From contig BLSF01000087.1 of the NCBI GenBank assembly GCA_012862575.1, positions 3,656 through 67,655 of the forward strand: 64,000 bases of DNA. Direction: 5' to 3'. Position 1 is the first letter of the stretch, and the number at the start of each line of letters is the position of its first letter. Positions 1-10,234 of this stretch are shown here, piece after piece. Origin of the DNA: Parietichytrium sp. I65-24A (lineage: Eukaryota > Sar > Bigyra > Thraustochytrida > Thraustochytriidae). A model generated the notes under the pieces. The model was not told where the DNA came from. It did no database searches and saw only the letters and a list, made by a program, of their open reading frames with translations. Both the position numbers and the translations under genes were made by a program.

Positions 1-330
1 CTGATGCTCCTTCAGCGCCAATATCATTCAGATGAAGACTATTTCATCGCATAAAGACATGACATCGTCAGCCACCAAGTCCGAGAAAGTTCAACAAGAT
101 ACTTTTTTCACTAAACCGGTGTCAAAGTCACACGTACTCCAAGAGAGTCAGCGCAGTGTTCTTCTCCAACGCGCGACCGATCTCTGATGCTCCTTCGTTG
201 CAATCAAGACTATTTCGTTACAAAAAGACATCACATCGTCAGCCACCAAGTCCGGAAACGTTTAGCAAGGCACTACTAAACCTTTTCACTAAACCGCTGT
301 CAAAGTCACCCATTCAAGTCTTTGTTCTCC
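1..330. repeat. Two-copy diverged tandem repeat, unit about 184 bp
   Basis: Bases 1-145 and 185-318 align closely. Both start with CTGATGCTCCTTC, share a core reading CATCGTCAGCCACCAAGTCC and end in CACTAAACC followed by GTGTCAAAGTCAC or CTGTCAAAGTCAC. Small indels separate the copies. The left copy is cut by the window edge, so the true copy number is unknown. The right copy includes the stop codon and last coding bases of the minus-strand gene at 289-706, so the end of that gene has been duplicated. Confidence 0.75.
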
Positions 331-706
331 ATCATGAATAATTTTAAAAAGTTTGAAAGGCCCCAGAATTGCGGGATCAGATCTGTATCTCCTGCAGTTC
401 AGTTGCCCCAGCAACACCCAACACATGCAGGACTCACCTTAACTGTCGAAGCGTTTTGTTTCCATCGAGTGCAATGGCTACCTTGGTCGCTCCATCTCGC
501 CCCACGCGCTCACCTTCAAACCTGTGCGTGAAAGGTAAGGCACCATCAGAAAATCAAATTGGTCGGCTCTTTCATTCAGTCAGCTGCCGCCGCACTTACC
601 TCAGGGCCACCTCTCGGTCGAAAGCGATTAGTCCTTCGCCAAGCGAGCTCACGCACCAGAATCTCGACTTGGCGCCACAAACTTCCAGGTCCACGTACCT
701 CCCCAT
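289..706 (-). CDS. Three-exon gene for a 97-residue protein of unknown function
   Basis: Reading the minus strand, exon 1 is 706-600, exon 2 is 521-438 and exon 3 is 391-289. Intron 1 (599-522, 78 nt) begins GTAAGT and ends GCACAG. Intron 2 (437-392, 46 nt) begins GTGAGT and ends CTGCAG. Both interrupt a codon after two bases, and the three exons join into one frame of 98 codons ending in TAG. The start MGRYVDLEV follows a purine run. The protein has no signal peptide or membrane segment; the middle reads GATKVAIALDGNKTLRQL and the end is hydrophobic and basic (GPFKLFKIIH). I do not recognise the family. The match of phase and consensus sites at both introns is strong support for a real gene. 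Further 5' exons are possible. Confidence 0.6.
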
Positions 707-1339
707 CTCTCTCCGTCGCGTCTGCCTCCGGAACGCTTGCAGCGTGAACGCCGAGACCAATGCCCTCCACACCCTCCACTGTGCGATCTGCTGTATCCGC
801 ACACCCTCCACTCTGATCTATGCTCTATGCTCTATGCTTTACCTACCACGTGTCCGCGCGCATGCGTGCATGTGTGTGTGTTCTTTCAGAAGCGCCGAGT
901 GTGCGAAGCATTTTCTCTTTGGAAGCACACAACAGCACACACGTCGAAATCAGGGCTAGTCATTTTGACATGTAAAGGCTTAATGCCACGGTGGCCAATT
1001 ATCTGGCGATAAATTTATATACTACTATTAGTAGTAAGTATCGTATAGAAATGGTTTTGAATATTGAAGTTTCTATTTCTCCGAGTCTGAGTCCGAGTTC
1101 GGATTTCCCCGGGCTTATTCTCGCCGCCTTTTCTTTGCAAGGTTCCTCCGAGTGCTGGTTTCCCCGGTGCTTACGAAGAAAGAGCTCAAGAGAACAAGGA
1201 ACCTAAGAGAACCAAGAATCCTACAGAAGAAAGAACCAGTCCCCGAAATCAGAATTCAGATGTTCTCTTGCTGGAGACCTTGCTTTTGTTGGGCGATTTG
1301 CTTTTCTGTGTTACTTTAGAAGCGGACGAAAAGTCCGTC
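707..1339. other. Intergenic region, no gene seen
   Basis: Pyrimidine-rich on the plus strand to about 960, then mixed sequence with repeated AAGAGAAC-like runs near 1180-1240. The open frames here are short, low in complexity and match nothing. It should hold the promoter of the minus-strand gene ending at 289. Confidence 0.5.
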
Positions 1340-1863
1340 TCAGGAGCTGCTCTTTTGTTGGTTATGAAGCCTGCAAGGCATGCTGCTCTGTTGACAGCCT
1401 AGGCGTATTTTGGTGTGAACTCTTGGCTTCGCCTTTGCATTTTTTTCGAGCGAGTTCATTTTGTTTGTGGCATACAGAAGAGCAACCTTTGCTATTGCTT
1501 CTCGTGCGCTCTTGTGGCGTGATGTAAAGGGGCCTTGCGAATCCTTGCGAGGTAAATCTGATCCAGTGTCTATGCTCTAGAAAGCATGACCAGCCAAGAA
1601 CCCGCGCTGACCTTTCCGTCGAGCGGGATGGAAAGATCAATGATAGTCAAATTTCGTATGAGCAGGGAAGACATACTTGTAACCATGTAGTGGTTCCGTC
1701 TCAAGCTTGAAAGTTTGGACCGCTTCCGAAAGACTTTCACGCAGTTGGGAGGTAAGCCATCGATTTGAAATGGCTTTAGCTGTAGACTCGAGTTTTCGTT
1801 GTTTATTTGACTTTCAAAGTTTAACTCTCGCGTTGCGTGGATCCACCCCACCAATGAAGGCAA
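1340..1863 (-). CDS. Candidate 3' exons of a spliced gene with a dsRNA-binding-like helix
   Basis: On the minus strand an open frame from about 1863 to 1677 reads into a GTATGT donor. A TAG acceptor ends at 1570 (107 nt intron), and the frame continues from 1569 to a TGA at 1340-1342. Phase agrees at the junction. The second exon contains HKSAREAIAKVALLY, which has the KKxAKxxAAxxAL pattern of the last helix of double-stranded RNA-binding domains, but the earlier strands of that domain are not convincing. The upstream frame has no ATG, so more exons must lie 5', possibly within 1900-2700, where the minus strand has further coding-like segments. Partial model only. Confidence 0.3.
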
Positions 1864-4308
1864 GGATTATTATTATCTTTAGCGGTCAATTCAACTGAAC
1901 AGGTAAACCGGAATTCTCGACTCGACCGGCGCACGACGCATAACGCAACTGTTCAACCGCGCAGAGCACACCTTGCACGCCACTTGTCCTCACTGGAAAG
2001 CACACCTTGCACGCCACTTGTCCGCACTGGAAAGCAGTGGGTTGATGCGCCCCTGCACATTGACATGTATCGAAGCACACTCGGCATTCGGTAACGCTCA
2101 ATGTCGATTTAGATGTTGAGGCAGAGGGGAAGGGGAACTTTACTTTGAACAAAACATCGAAAGCGCTCGGTTGGCCACGTTGATATCATCATCACTCAGG
2201 CAGGACTGGCTGCGGAATCCATGTTCGTAACTCCGTCGCTTGGCTCTCTCCGGCGTTCTCATGCTATTCATTCCCGCCATCTTGATACCTACAAACATTA
2301 CGGAGGCGAAGCGGAAGTGTTTGGCTTGTGGAATGAGGAATGGCGGCACTGGTAGCACGCTCGATGCTCGATGCTCGTGATGCTCGATGGTGCGCAGGCA
2401 ATCATGGACAGATGCTTGAGACGAGCAATCGCCAAGCTAAACATCCGAATGCAAGTGGAGTGGTGTTTTAGCCGAGTTGCGAGAGAGTGGCTTAACTCCG
2501 CTGCAAGCCCTGGCCACTCTGGCGCAAGGCGAAGGATTAGAGCCAATCGGAAGGCATTCAACTTGAACTCATCAGAACCTGGCTCGGGGACCTGTGCAAC
2601 CAGGATTATTATTTTTTCAATCAAAGCTCGAGGACAGACGTGGGAGACGGGACCACAAAGATGGATGAATGAATAGGTATTACAGACTGGCACTTACAGC
2701 AGCTGAATTCTGAGATAATGTGAACAACGAGAAGGCAAAGGCGAGTCTGTGGCCAAGGAGAAAATGATCTCGCAGTCAATCAAACGCATCTCCGACGTGA
2801 TCTTAAAGACTGCTTGGATTGAGTGTTCTGTTGAGCAAATCATTCACAACACAATCAATCAAAGGATTCAAAAGGTCTGCAACTCCGCATAAGCTTACTT
2901 CGAAATCAGCAAGTACGCATACCGGTAGATTACAAAGATCCTTTTTTTAGCACTTGCGCTAAGAAACTGTAGGAACATTCCGCTCGCTTCGTTCACCGTT
3001 TCGCTAGGACCCGCCTAGAAATCGATTCCACCCCTAACACGAGTTGACAAGCACAGCCGCTACCATCGGACTAGTTCCGTCTAAGCCTGTCCATCTTTCC
3101 TGAATTCCAGAATTCGCATTAGTACCTGCGCTAAGCTTATTTCTCTGCTAAGATTTTACCTTTGTAAAGAGTACGACCCAGTCCTACCCGGCCTCAGCGT
3201 ATCTGCTAAAACAGAGAATCCAACTACCGATCTCTACCGCAAACCATAGACAGACTCCTCGAGCTTCTTGATCCCAAACGGCAGTCTCCTCACTCTTAAC
3301 CAGTACTACTCTACCGAAAAGACTATCCGTTCAGTAGACACCCCCACGCCGGGGCGATCCATCTCCCACTCACCGCGGACGCTAAGAGTGTGTAAGAACA
3401 GATAAGAAGCAGAGTAACCTTTCTCTGCGAGCAGAACAGCGCTGGAGATGAGTATTACCAGCCGTCTAGCGAGTATGATAAGAGCGGGTGGGCATGTGTA
3501 TCTTGTCCAAATTCGAGAGAGACAAAGAGAGAGAAAGAGAAAGACAGAGAGAGAGAAAAAACGCATTACATTCCTCTCTTGCTTTCAGAGAGAGGTTGTG
3601 CATCGCAGAAACCGGGGACACTTACACACCCACACCACCACCCACACACACACACACACACACAGAGACAGAGAGAGAGGTAAAGTGTGGGCGCCGATCG
3701 AGTTGCTGGGTTTTGTTGGCTTGTCTCTCGTTGTGGTGGCTCTGCCCAGGCAGGAGAAAGCTGTACGCGCCGCGTACCTGCGCGACAGAAAGAGAGTGTG
3801 TGCGCTCTGTAAGAGCACTAGGAGTTGGTGAGCTATTGAGCTAGTGAGCTAGTGAGCTGCAACGGAGCTGTCGCACGGGTGGGGAGGCTGACTGACCCTG
3901 GCCTGTGCGTGTTTGGGTTGGTTTGGTTTGGTTGTTTGCGCTGTTGGCGGTTTTCACAGTCAGTTGAGGATTGACGTGAGGCGTTGTCTGTTTCCGAGCT
4001 CTGTTCAGAGAGCTAGTTATTAACTGCCGACCGGCCAGTCGGTGCTGCATTGGTCGATTGCTTTTTATCTTTTGAGCAGTCAATTGGGTTTTCGCACATT
4101 GATTTGCTGGCTGACGGATTTGTTCCAAGCGAGTCATTCACAGTTAGTTGATCTGATTAACTTGTGCGCTCGAACGAACAACCGTTCAATCGTTTAATCG
4201 TTCAATCGCTCACAGAGACAGGTTCTCTCAGACAAATCTAGTTGCCTAGAAGCAAGCAAGCAGAAAGGAAGGAAGCAAGGAAAGCGAAAAAGGAAACAGG
4301 GAAAGGAA
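1864..4308. other. Intergenic region with possible exons and microsatellites
   Basis: A 34-bp direct repeat (GCACACCTTGCACGCC...) occurs twice in tandem at 1966-1999 and 2000-2033. Minus-strand open segments at about 2298-2590 and 2157-2281 look coding in composition and may be 5' exons of the gene ending at 1340, but I could not set their splice sites. From 3515 to 3562 lies a purine (GA)-type run, from 3640 to 3664 a (CA)n run. From 3840 to 4308 lies the leader of the PDCD4 gene, with short repeats such as GTTCAATCG and GGTTTGGTTT. Confidence 0.5.
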
Positions 4309-5730
4309 ATGGACGGCCAAACACGATGGGCGAACGGTAGCTCCAGCGCCGGATTCCACGTCGGCAGCGCCACGCGGGCCGCGGCGCAGAGGTCAAGGGC
4401 CAACAGGGCCGCCAAGCTTGCAGGCTCCGCGTCACAGCCTTTGTCGTCGTCCGCAACCGCGCCCATGTCCTCGGCCACGATGCCGTCCTCGTCACTTGCC
4501 GCGCAGCAACACCCGGTGCCCACCGCAGTGGGCTCCGCGTCCGCGGCCTCCCAGACCGTTCTTCAAAAGTTCGATCGCGCAGGTCTCAAGGGCAAGCGCG
4601 GGTGGGCCAAGAAGGGCGGCGGCGGGCACGGCAAGTACACGTGGGGCAAACCCGGCGACGAGTACGCGGAGGAACCCACGCTCAACAGGGAGGACCCAAA
4701 CTACGACAGCACCGAGGACGAGGACGACTTTGACGTCGTCTTTGACGTCCTCGACGCTTCCGGAAACACCAACCGCCGCGCTGCCGCCCCCGACAGCCTT
4801 TACGGCAACCTCTTCGGCGCCAAAGGCTCCGGTGCCAACAGCAAGATGCCGCTGAAGGCCTTCAAGGAAAAGTGCCTCGAACTCGTGGACGAGTATCTTA
4901 CTAGCGAGGACGTTGAGGAGCTGAAAGACGACCTCGCCGTCCTCAACAACCCGCTCTTCCACTACGAGTTTGTGCGCCGCGCAATCCAGCTCGGAATGGA
5001 ACGTCACTCGCGCGAACGCGAGCTCGTCTCACGCGCCCTCTCCGAACTCTTTGGCGCCAAGGTGCTTTCCGCCGAGCAGTGTGCCAAGGGCTTCGAGAGG
5101 CTCTTTGAGGTTGCCGACGACCTCGTCCTGGACATCCCCAACGCGAAAAAGTTTGTTGCCCAATTCCTCGCCCGCGCTGTGGCAGACGAAATCCTTCCGC
5201 CCTCCTTTCTTGGTGATCCGCTCATGGAGCGTCTCGGCGGTGAGGTCGTTGAACACGCCAAGGTCCTCCTCTCCATCAAGCACGGGCTCGTGCGGCTCGA
5301 CCACGTCTGGGGTACCACCAGCCACGCCTCCGTCGAGGAATTAAAGCAGGAGATGAAAATGATTCTCGAGGAGTTTATGAGCTCTAGCGACATGGACGAG
5401 GCATGCGAGTGCATCCGCCGTCTCCACGTGCCACACTTTCATCACGAGGTCGTCAAGCGGGCTGTCGTCCTTTCCCTCGACTGCCGCGAGCGCGAGCAGG
5501 CCATGATGTCCTCTCTCCTCGCCGAGCTCAGCTCCAGAGGTATCGTCAGCGAAAAGCAGATGGAGGTGGGCTTCCGAAGGCTCTACTCCGCTCTCCCTGA
5601 CCTTGAACTCGACGCGCCAGGGGCTGCCAAGATCCTCGATGTCTTCCTTACGCAAGCTGTCAAGGACCGCTGCTTTCAGGTGGAGGCTGCTTTGGCCATC
5701 AAGGAGCACTACAAAAAGGCTTCACCCTGA
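4309..5730 (+). CDS. PDCD4: PDCD4-like translation inhibitor with two MA3 domains
   Basis: A 473-residue single-exon protein. The first 90 residues are Ala/Ser-rich and disordered. Residues 94-135 carry the family signature KGKRGWAKKGGGGHGKYTWG followed by EDPNYDSTEDEDD, which in PDCD4 proteins precedes the tandem MA3 domains. MA3-1 spans about 183-300 (begins FKEKCLELVDEYL) and MA3-2 about 345-460 (begins LKQEMKMILEEF). Animal PDCD4 uses its two MA3 domains to bind the helicase eIF4A and block cap-dependent translation; plant relatives carry four, so this copy has the animal-like layout. The start ATG follows GGAA, and no longer frame exists. The leader at 4180-4300 has short repeats. Function is inferred from the family; the domain assignment is firm. 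Confidence 0.92.
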   Translation: MDGQTRWANGSSSAGFHVGSATRAAAQRSRANRAAKLAGSASQPLSSSATAPMSSATMPSSSLAAQQHPVPTAVGSASAASQTVLQKFDRAGLKGKRGWAKKGGGGHGKYTWGKPGDEYAEEPTLNREDPNYDSTEDEDDFDVVFDVLDASGNTNRRAAAPDSLYGNLFGAKGSGANSKMPLKAFKEKCLELVDEYLTSEDVEELKDDLAVLNNPLFHYEFVRRAIQLGMERHSRERELVSRALSELFGAKVLSAEQCAKGFERLFEVADDLVLDIPNAKKFVAQFLARAVADEILPPSFLGDPLMERLGGEVVEHAKVLLSIKHGLVRLDHVWGTTSHASVEELKQEMKMILEEFMSSSDMDEACECIRRLHVPHFHHEVVKRAVVLSLDCREREQAMMSSLLAELSSRGIVSEKQMEVGFRRLYSALPDLELDAPGAAKILDVFLTQAVKDRCFQVEAALAIKEHYKKASP

Positions 5731-6239
5731 TCGGAATGAATTCCCGCGAATCGCATCGCTCCTGTAAACCCTTTGCTGGCGCAGTAGCTTCATATACTTA
5801 CTCTCCTTCTCTCCAACCGTTTGATGGACTGTGAGTCACTCCATTAGGCTCGGGAATCAATTGCGTGAAGGCGGCCTGTGTTTGCGAAAAGCTGGCCCTC
5901 TCTGCTTTTCTTGGTGGGAGGAAAGGGAGGCGGTTATCCTTTTGATGCCGAACTGTGGCTAAGCAGATATTTAAAAAGATTGAAACAAACAAAATATAAA
6001 GATAACAACGAGAACCGTTTTTATGGACCAGAAAGGGCCCTGGCTCTTTCTAGCTTGCTAGATTTTGCGGAATCTACTATCTCAAGTCACCTAATAATGA
6101 ACGTGCTTCCAACTCTTGCCAACAGCTAGGAATGAAATCCTTCTCCAAATCTGCTGCAATCATCGCCCAGAAGGAAATACTCCTCCTACAAATCACTCTC
6201 ATGGCTCCGTGATACTTCCCCCAGCGCCCAACCCTCGTC
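5731..6239. other. Intergenic region 3' of PDCD4
   Basis: AT-rich stretch near 5960-6010 that could hold the polyadenylation signal of PDCD4. At 6130-6235 there are coding-like segments in more than one frame, which may be 5' exons of the multi-exon gene placed at 6240-7632. No start could be fixed further upstream. Confidence 0.4.
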
Positions 6240-7632
6240 ATGACTGCAAATTTGGGCCGAACAGAATGTGTTGCCGATGAAGGAGAGTCAGGGTTCGGTC
6301 GCGCGTAAACGATTTTTTAAAGTTTCATTGTTACATCTCACCACTCAGTCATCAGCGCGCCAAGTGTCGACGAGAGAGATTCTCATGGTTTCAAGTCTTT
6401 TAAAGACATCCAAGGCCAGCTCCGAACCATCACTAAACTCCGGTCCTCTGATGCATCATGGACAGATCCGACTTTCCCACTCTCCGAGTCAGGCACAGAT
6501 GGTGTTGCTGCGGTCCTGACAGCGAATCCCGTGACCCCGTAAGCATCAGTCTGCTCTGTCCTTACGATTTACTTTACCTACGCTTGTGTGGTTTTGCTTT
6601 TAAATCTGCTAACCTCGCGATCATGAAATGATCGTCTACCCTGTCAACCACGCGAAGAAAGCTGCAAAGAATTCTTTACTGTAGTTGGTGAGGAACGTAG
6701 CGCTTGAGCAAAGACCTGAAACCCAAATGCATGGTACTCACGAAACTGGAAACGACATGGGATCCTTTTGCGTTCGAGTTTAACGTTCAGCAACTGGAAA
6801 ACTCTTTACTTCTTTTGCTCCTAAATACTATTTTCTGTTTTGAGATTGAGGGCCCAGAGCATTGTTGCTGGCTTTCCGAAAAAGTACGTGTTTGCTTCAA
6901 GTGATTTATTTCTCTCTCACTGGCAAGTCTTGCGAAACGGAATTTGATAAATGGACTTTCGAATCGAGAGTACACATTGTTCGTGATGGGCGAAATGAGC
7001 AAGGAGTGAGTGAACAAATGCTCGCACGGAAACTATCTGGCTCAGCTCGCCCATTCTTCATTCACTCGCACGGCCAGGTTTCACAGTATCCTTCCATCAT
7101 CCATTCCGTCGACTTCAGTCTTGATGAACAGCATGAACAGCAAGCAACCCTTGACCACCACCACCTTGCCCAATCCTATCAAGCCATATCGTCAAAACAT
7201 TAATACTATCCGTTACAAAAAGCATTGCCCAAAGGTGGCAGGCAGGCAGTGTTTGTTCCATCTTCGACAGAGATTGAAGACTTGTCAGAGAATTTAAATG
7301 GGCTTCGAGGCAGGATTCACTGTCAAGAAGGGAACAAAGCTGTCTCGTGAACCTTCTGCCTTCACCGTTTCATCATCACATAAACCATAATTCACTCACC
7401 CAGTTAATTTCAGAACTTGATTTTAATAACTCACAGTCAGTTGGTCTATGATGAAAGATCACGTGCAAATGAGTGCACCGACAACCAACCCCCTTGCTCA
7501 TGCTCCACGCGCCTATCAATTCGTACCAGCAAGGGGCGACGCTTGCAGTCATCGCTCGCACACCATACCAGGTCATATCTGCCCCTTCTGGTGACCGTCT
7601 TCATCGCAATCGTCGCAAGCGGTTCGCTCTAA
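6240..7632 (+). CDS. Multi-exon gene, unrecognised, possible tail anchor
   Basis: Exon model: 6240-6304, 6356-6538, 6693-6777, 6845-6883, then 6928 onward. The introns are GT-AG (51, 154, 67 and 44 nt; donors GTAAAC, GTAAGC, GTTTAA, GTACGT), and the phase agrees at all four junctions. The start is MTANLGRTECVADEGESGFG. Exon 2 includes SWTDPTFPLSES and exon 5 includes FDKWTFESRVHIVRDGRN. Two further coding-like segments follow, at about 7209-7343 (AVFVPSSTEIEDLSENLNGL) and 7417-7632. The last ends in a hydrophobic stretch (YLPLLVTVFIAIVASGSL) that could be a C-terminal membrane anchor. Their junctions are not settled. The DPTFP segment recalls the sequence before the calpain catalytic core, but no catalytic residues are seen, so I assign no family. 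The start could lie further upstream. Confidence 0.5.
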
Positions 7633-8149
7633 TCACATCGATTGACAGCAAGCAGGCAGGCCTCCGAGTGGACAAGTGGAGCTTCGTAAACATCGGGTGA
7701 GCCGTGGATACTCTCGCGTTGCGTAAATCACTGTTGTACACGAAGAATACGTAACCGCGAATTCACAGACAGTTGTAAGCGTGGCATGTGAAGACATAGT
7801 AAATTAATTAAGACAGGTCATTCCGGCGTAGTGCTCATCGCCTACGCGAAGGTACCTGAAGGTACTTCGATCCGTTGTGCTACTTGTAAGCTTGTCGACT
7901 CAGAGTCGAAAATATTCAAGTCAAGGTCAGCCAGCATCTATCTGACAGCGAAGCCGCTCTCGTCCCCTGCGAATCCGCGCTGAGTCGGCGTTCAATCGGG
8001 CCCGGAAAGCGCGCACGAAGGGCGGAGACTGACCTGCGTCGGAGTCTAGGGACCGACATTAGACGCCGGTTTCCTGTTGAGGTTGTTGGGTCAGCCAGCC
8101 CGCGGTGAGGTGCAAATCAGGACTCCTCTCGACGGACGTTGCTTGGAAA
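7633..8149. other. Intergenic region and leader of the GRK-like kinase
   Basis: Contains GGTACCTGAAGGTACTTCG at about 7850-7868, one of the dispersed GTACC-type motifs. From 7900 the sequence is GC-rich and probably 5' leader. A GTGAGC donor-like site near 7698 follows a coding-like frame and could belong to the upstream spliced gene. Confidence 0.4.
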
Positions 8150-10234
8150 ATGGGGGGCGGTGCCTCGAGGACCAAGTCGGAGCCGATGCTCCAGACGATG
8201 CCCACAGAGAAGAGGTGGGTCGAAGAGAAGACGTTCGAAGCGGAGAACTCGCTCGTGTATGCAAACAGTCCGCTGTTCAATGAGTTGCGCGGGTTGCTCG
8301 GTGAGCCTCTGGGCCAGCGGTTTTTGGGAGAATATGCCAAGAGCGAGAACTCGTCCGAAAATTTCTTCGCTTGGATTGACATGGAGGAGTACAAGGCGAT
8401 TCCCACCAAAGACTACAGGAGGTGTGTGGCAAGGAACATCTTTCAAAAGTACATCAAGCCCGGAGCCGTCATGCAGCTCGGAGGTCTCACCGAAGTTCGC
8501 ATCAAACATTACGAAGATGCAATCTATGAGCCTGGCGCAGCGAGTGAGGCTACGGCGGGCCCTGTCAAAACGAGCAGAGGTAGAATGGACCTCAAGTCAG
8601 ACCTATTCATGGGCCTCCAGCACATGGTGTTCCGCGAAATGGCCGAAAATACATTCAAGCGCTTCAAGGAGTCGGCCTTGTACGAAACTTACTTGGAAGA
8701 GAAGAAGAAGACCTATAACACTGTGGATGTCGATGATTTTGAGTATTTGTCCTTCCTTGGACAAGGCGCATTCGGCGTTGTTGCGCATGTGCGCAAAAAG
8801 TCTACCGGGGAAGAGTACGCACTCAAGGTGATGAACAAAGCCAAGCAAATCTCCACGCTTGGGCGACGAGGCACCTTCGCAAGGCGCAAGGAGAAAATTA
8901 CTATCGAAAGAGACGTGTACGTCAACTCTCAGATGCCTTTTATCATCAGCATGCATTACGCATTCCAAACAATAAAGGAAACAATCATCGTCATGGAGTT
9001 TGCTCGCGGAGGCACATTGCAGACACTCATAGACTCTTTCCCGGACAACAAACTCCCCGAAGAACACGTTCGGTTCATCACCGCTGAGCTCATGCTCGCC
9101 CTCAGACACATGCATTGTAGCAACTATGTTCACAGGGACCTCAAGCCGATCAACGTCCTTCTTGATTCCCACGGGCATGTCAAGCTCGCTGATATGGGCC
9201 TTGTTGCCAGAATAGACGAGACTAAACAGGCTGTCAAGCGGCACAAAACTGTCGCGGTTCTCAACCTAAATCCGGGGGAAGAGGGCGACGAAGACGACGA
9301 GGATGAAGAAGACGTAGAGGAAGAAGGGTCTGAACAATACGATCCTAGCGAACTTCGGGGACGCTCATCCACCAGGTCTTTGGCTGCCGAGAAGGAGTTT
9401 GTGGGCAGACGGTACACTCGAGTCGGGACAATGGGCTATAAAGCCCCGGAGCTTTTAGAGGCGAAGCGACCCAAGAGCTACCGAATCGGCCACGACGGCG
9501 TAAAAGACAATTCGAAAGATACCTCTCGGCAAGATGAGAAAACGGGCGCAAACAACGCCGAAAACACGGGCAAGAATGGCCCTGCAGACGTGGACAAAGC
9601 TGCTAAAGAAGACTCCAAAACCGTGGAGGAGGTCTACAAGAGTTATGGTGCTTCGGTGGACTGGTGGAGTCTTGGAGTGTTAGTCATGGAGATGCTTCTT
9701 GGCAAAAATATCTATATGCCAAAACCCACAACAGTTATTGCTTCCCCCGAACCCGAGAAAGTGGAGTTTGGGGTGATCTTGTCAATTGTAAAACCCAGCG
9801 AACATATTGATTGGGTTTCGGATGAATGCAAGGCTTTCGCTGACGGCCTTCTTGAGAAAGACATCAATAAACGGTTGGGATGCAACGAGGAGGGCTTCAA
9901 AAGCCTGCAGACGCATCCGTGGCTCGCACCTATCAATCTTGGTAAGCTATTAAACTTGGAGATTCGACCTCCTTACACGGTCTCCAGATCGCCTTCCATT
10001 CAAAAACCAAAGTGGGCTTCATATCAGGAGATGAAGCTAGAGGTTGACTCTGTTGACATTAACGCGCTCATGGGCGAGCAACAAGTTGACACGATCCCAG
10101 AACGCCAGCAAAAGTATTTCGATGACTGGGATTACGTTGCGCCAGCCACTTTTAAGCTTGAACTTGGTGCGCAGAAAGGAAGGCTGCAGAGCATAGCAAT
10201 GATTGATACGGAGGTGCAACCTGTGAGCTCGTAG
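8150..10234 (+). CDS. GRK-like protein kinase: RGS-homology plus AGC kinase domain
   Basis: I choose the ATG at 8150 (694 residues), not an earlier in-frame ATG, because it has a good context (AAAATGG) and gives MGGGAS, an N-myristoylation consensus (Gly2, Ser6). Residues about 36-182 resemble an RGS-homology domain (PLGQRFLGEYAKSENSSENF). The kinase domain starts near 199: glycine loop GQGAFG 204-209, lysine K226, E253, VHRDLKP around 327-333, DMG 348-350 in place of DFG (GRKs have DLG), and GTMGYKAPE 426-434. RGS-homology followed by an AGC kinase is the hallmark of G-protein-coupled receptor kinases, which phosphorylate active receptors at the membrane. Myristoylation would supply the membrane contact, as no PH domain is seen. 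A very acidic insertion (about 374-400) lies in the activation segment and a second insertion follows APE. Both are unusual. Confidence 0.88.
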   Translation: MGGGASRTKSEPMLQTMPTEKRWVEEKTFEAENSLVYANSPLFNELRGLLGEPLGQRFLGEYAKSENSSENFFAWIDMEEYKAIPTKDYRRCVARNIFQKYIKPGAVMQLGGLTEVRIKHYEDAIYEPGAASEATAGPVKTSRGRMDLKSDLFMGLQHMVFREMAENTFKRFKESALYETYLEEKKKTYNTVDVDDFEYLSFLGQGAFGVVAHVRKKSTGEEYALKVMNKAKQISTLGRRGTFARRKEKITIERDVYVNSQMPFIISMHYAFQTIKETIIVMEFARGGTLQTLIDSFPDNKLPEEHVRFITAELMLALRHMHCSNYVHRDLKPINVLLDSHGHVKLADMGLVARIDETKQAVKRHKTVAVLNLNPGEEGDEDDEDEEDVEEEGSEQYDPSELRGRSSTRSLAAEKEFVGRRYTRVGTMGYKAPELLEAKRPKSYRIGHDGVKDNSKDTSRQDEKTGANNAENTGKNGPADVDKAAKEDSKTVEEVYKSYGASVDWWSLGVLVMEMLLGKNIYMPKPTTVIASPEPEKVEFGVILSIVKPSEHIDWVSDECKAFADGLLEKDINKRLGCNEEGFKSLQTHPWLAPINLGKLLNLEIRPPYTVSRSPSIQKPKWASYQEMKLEVDSVDINALMGEQQVDTIPERQQKYFDDWDYVAPATFKLELGAQKGRLQSIAMIDTEVQPVSS

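Noticed and set aside
3448-3844. Overlapping plus-strand frames of 118-127 codons
   Set aside because: They translate GA and CA microsatellites in all frames; no evidence of coding.
6356-6538. Calpain assignment for the spliced gene based on SWTDPTFP
   Set aside because: Only a short resemblance to the segment before the calpain core; no catalytic Cys, His or Asn context is visible.
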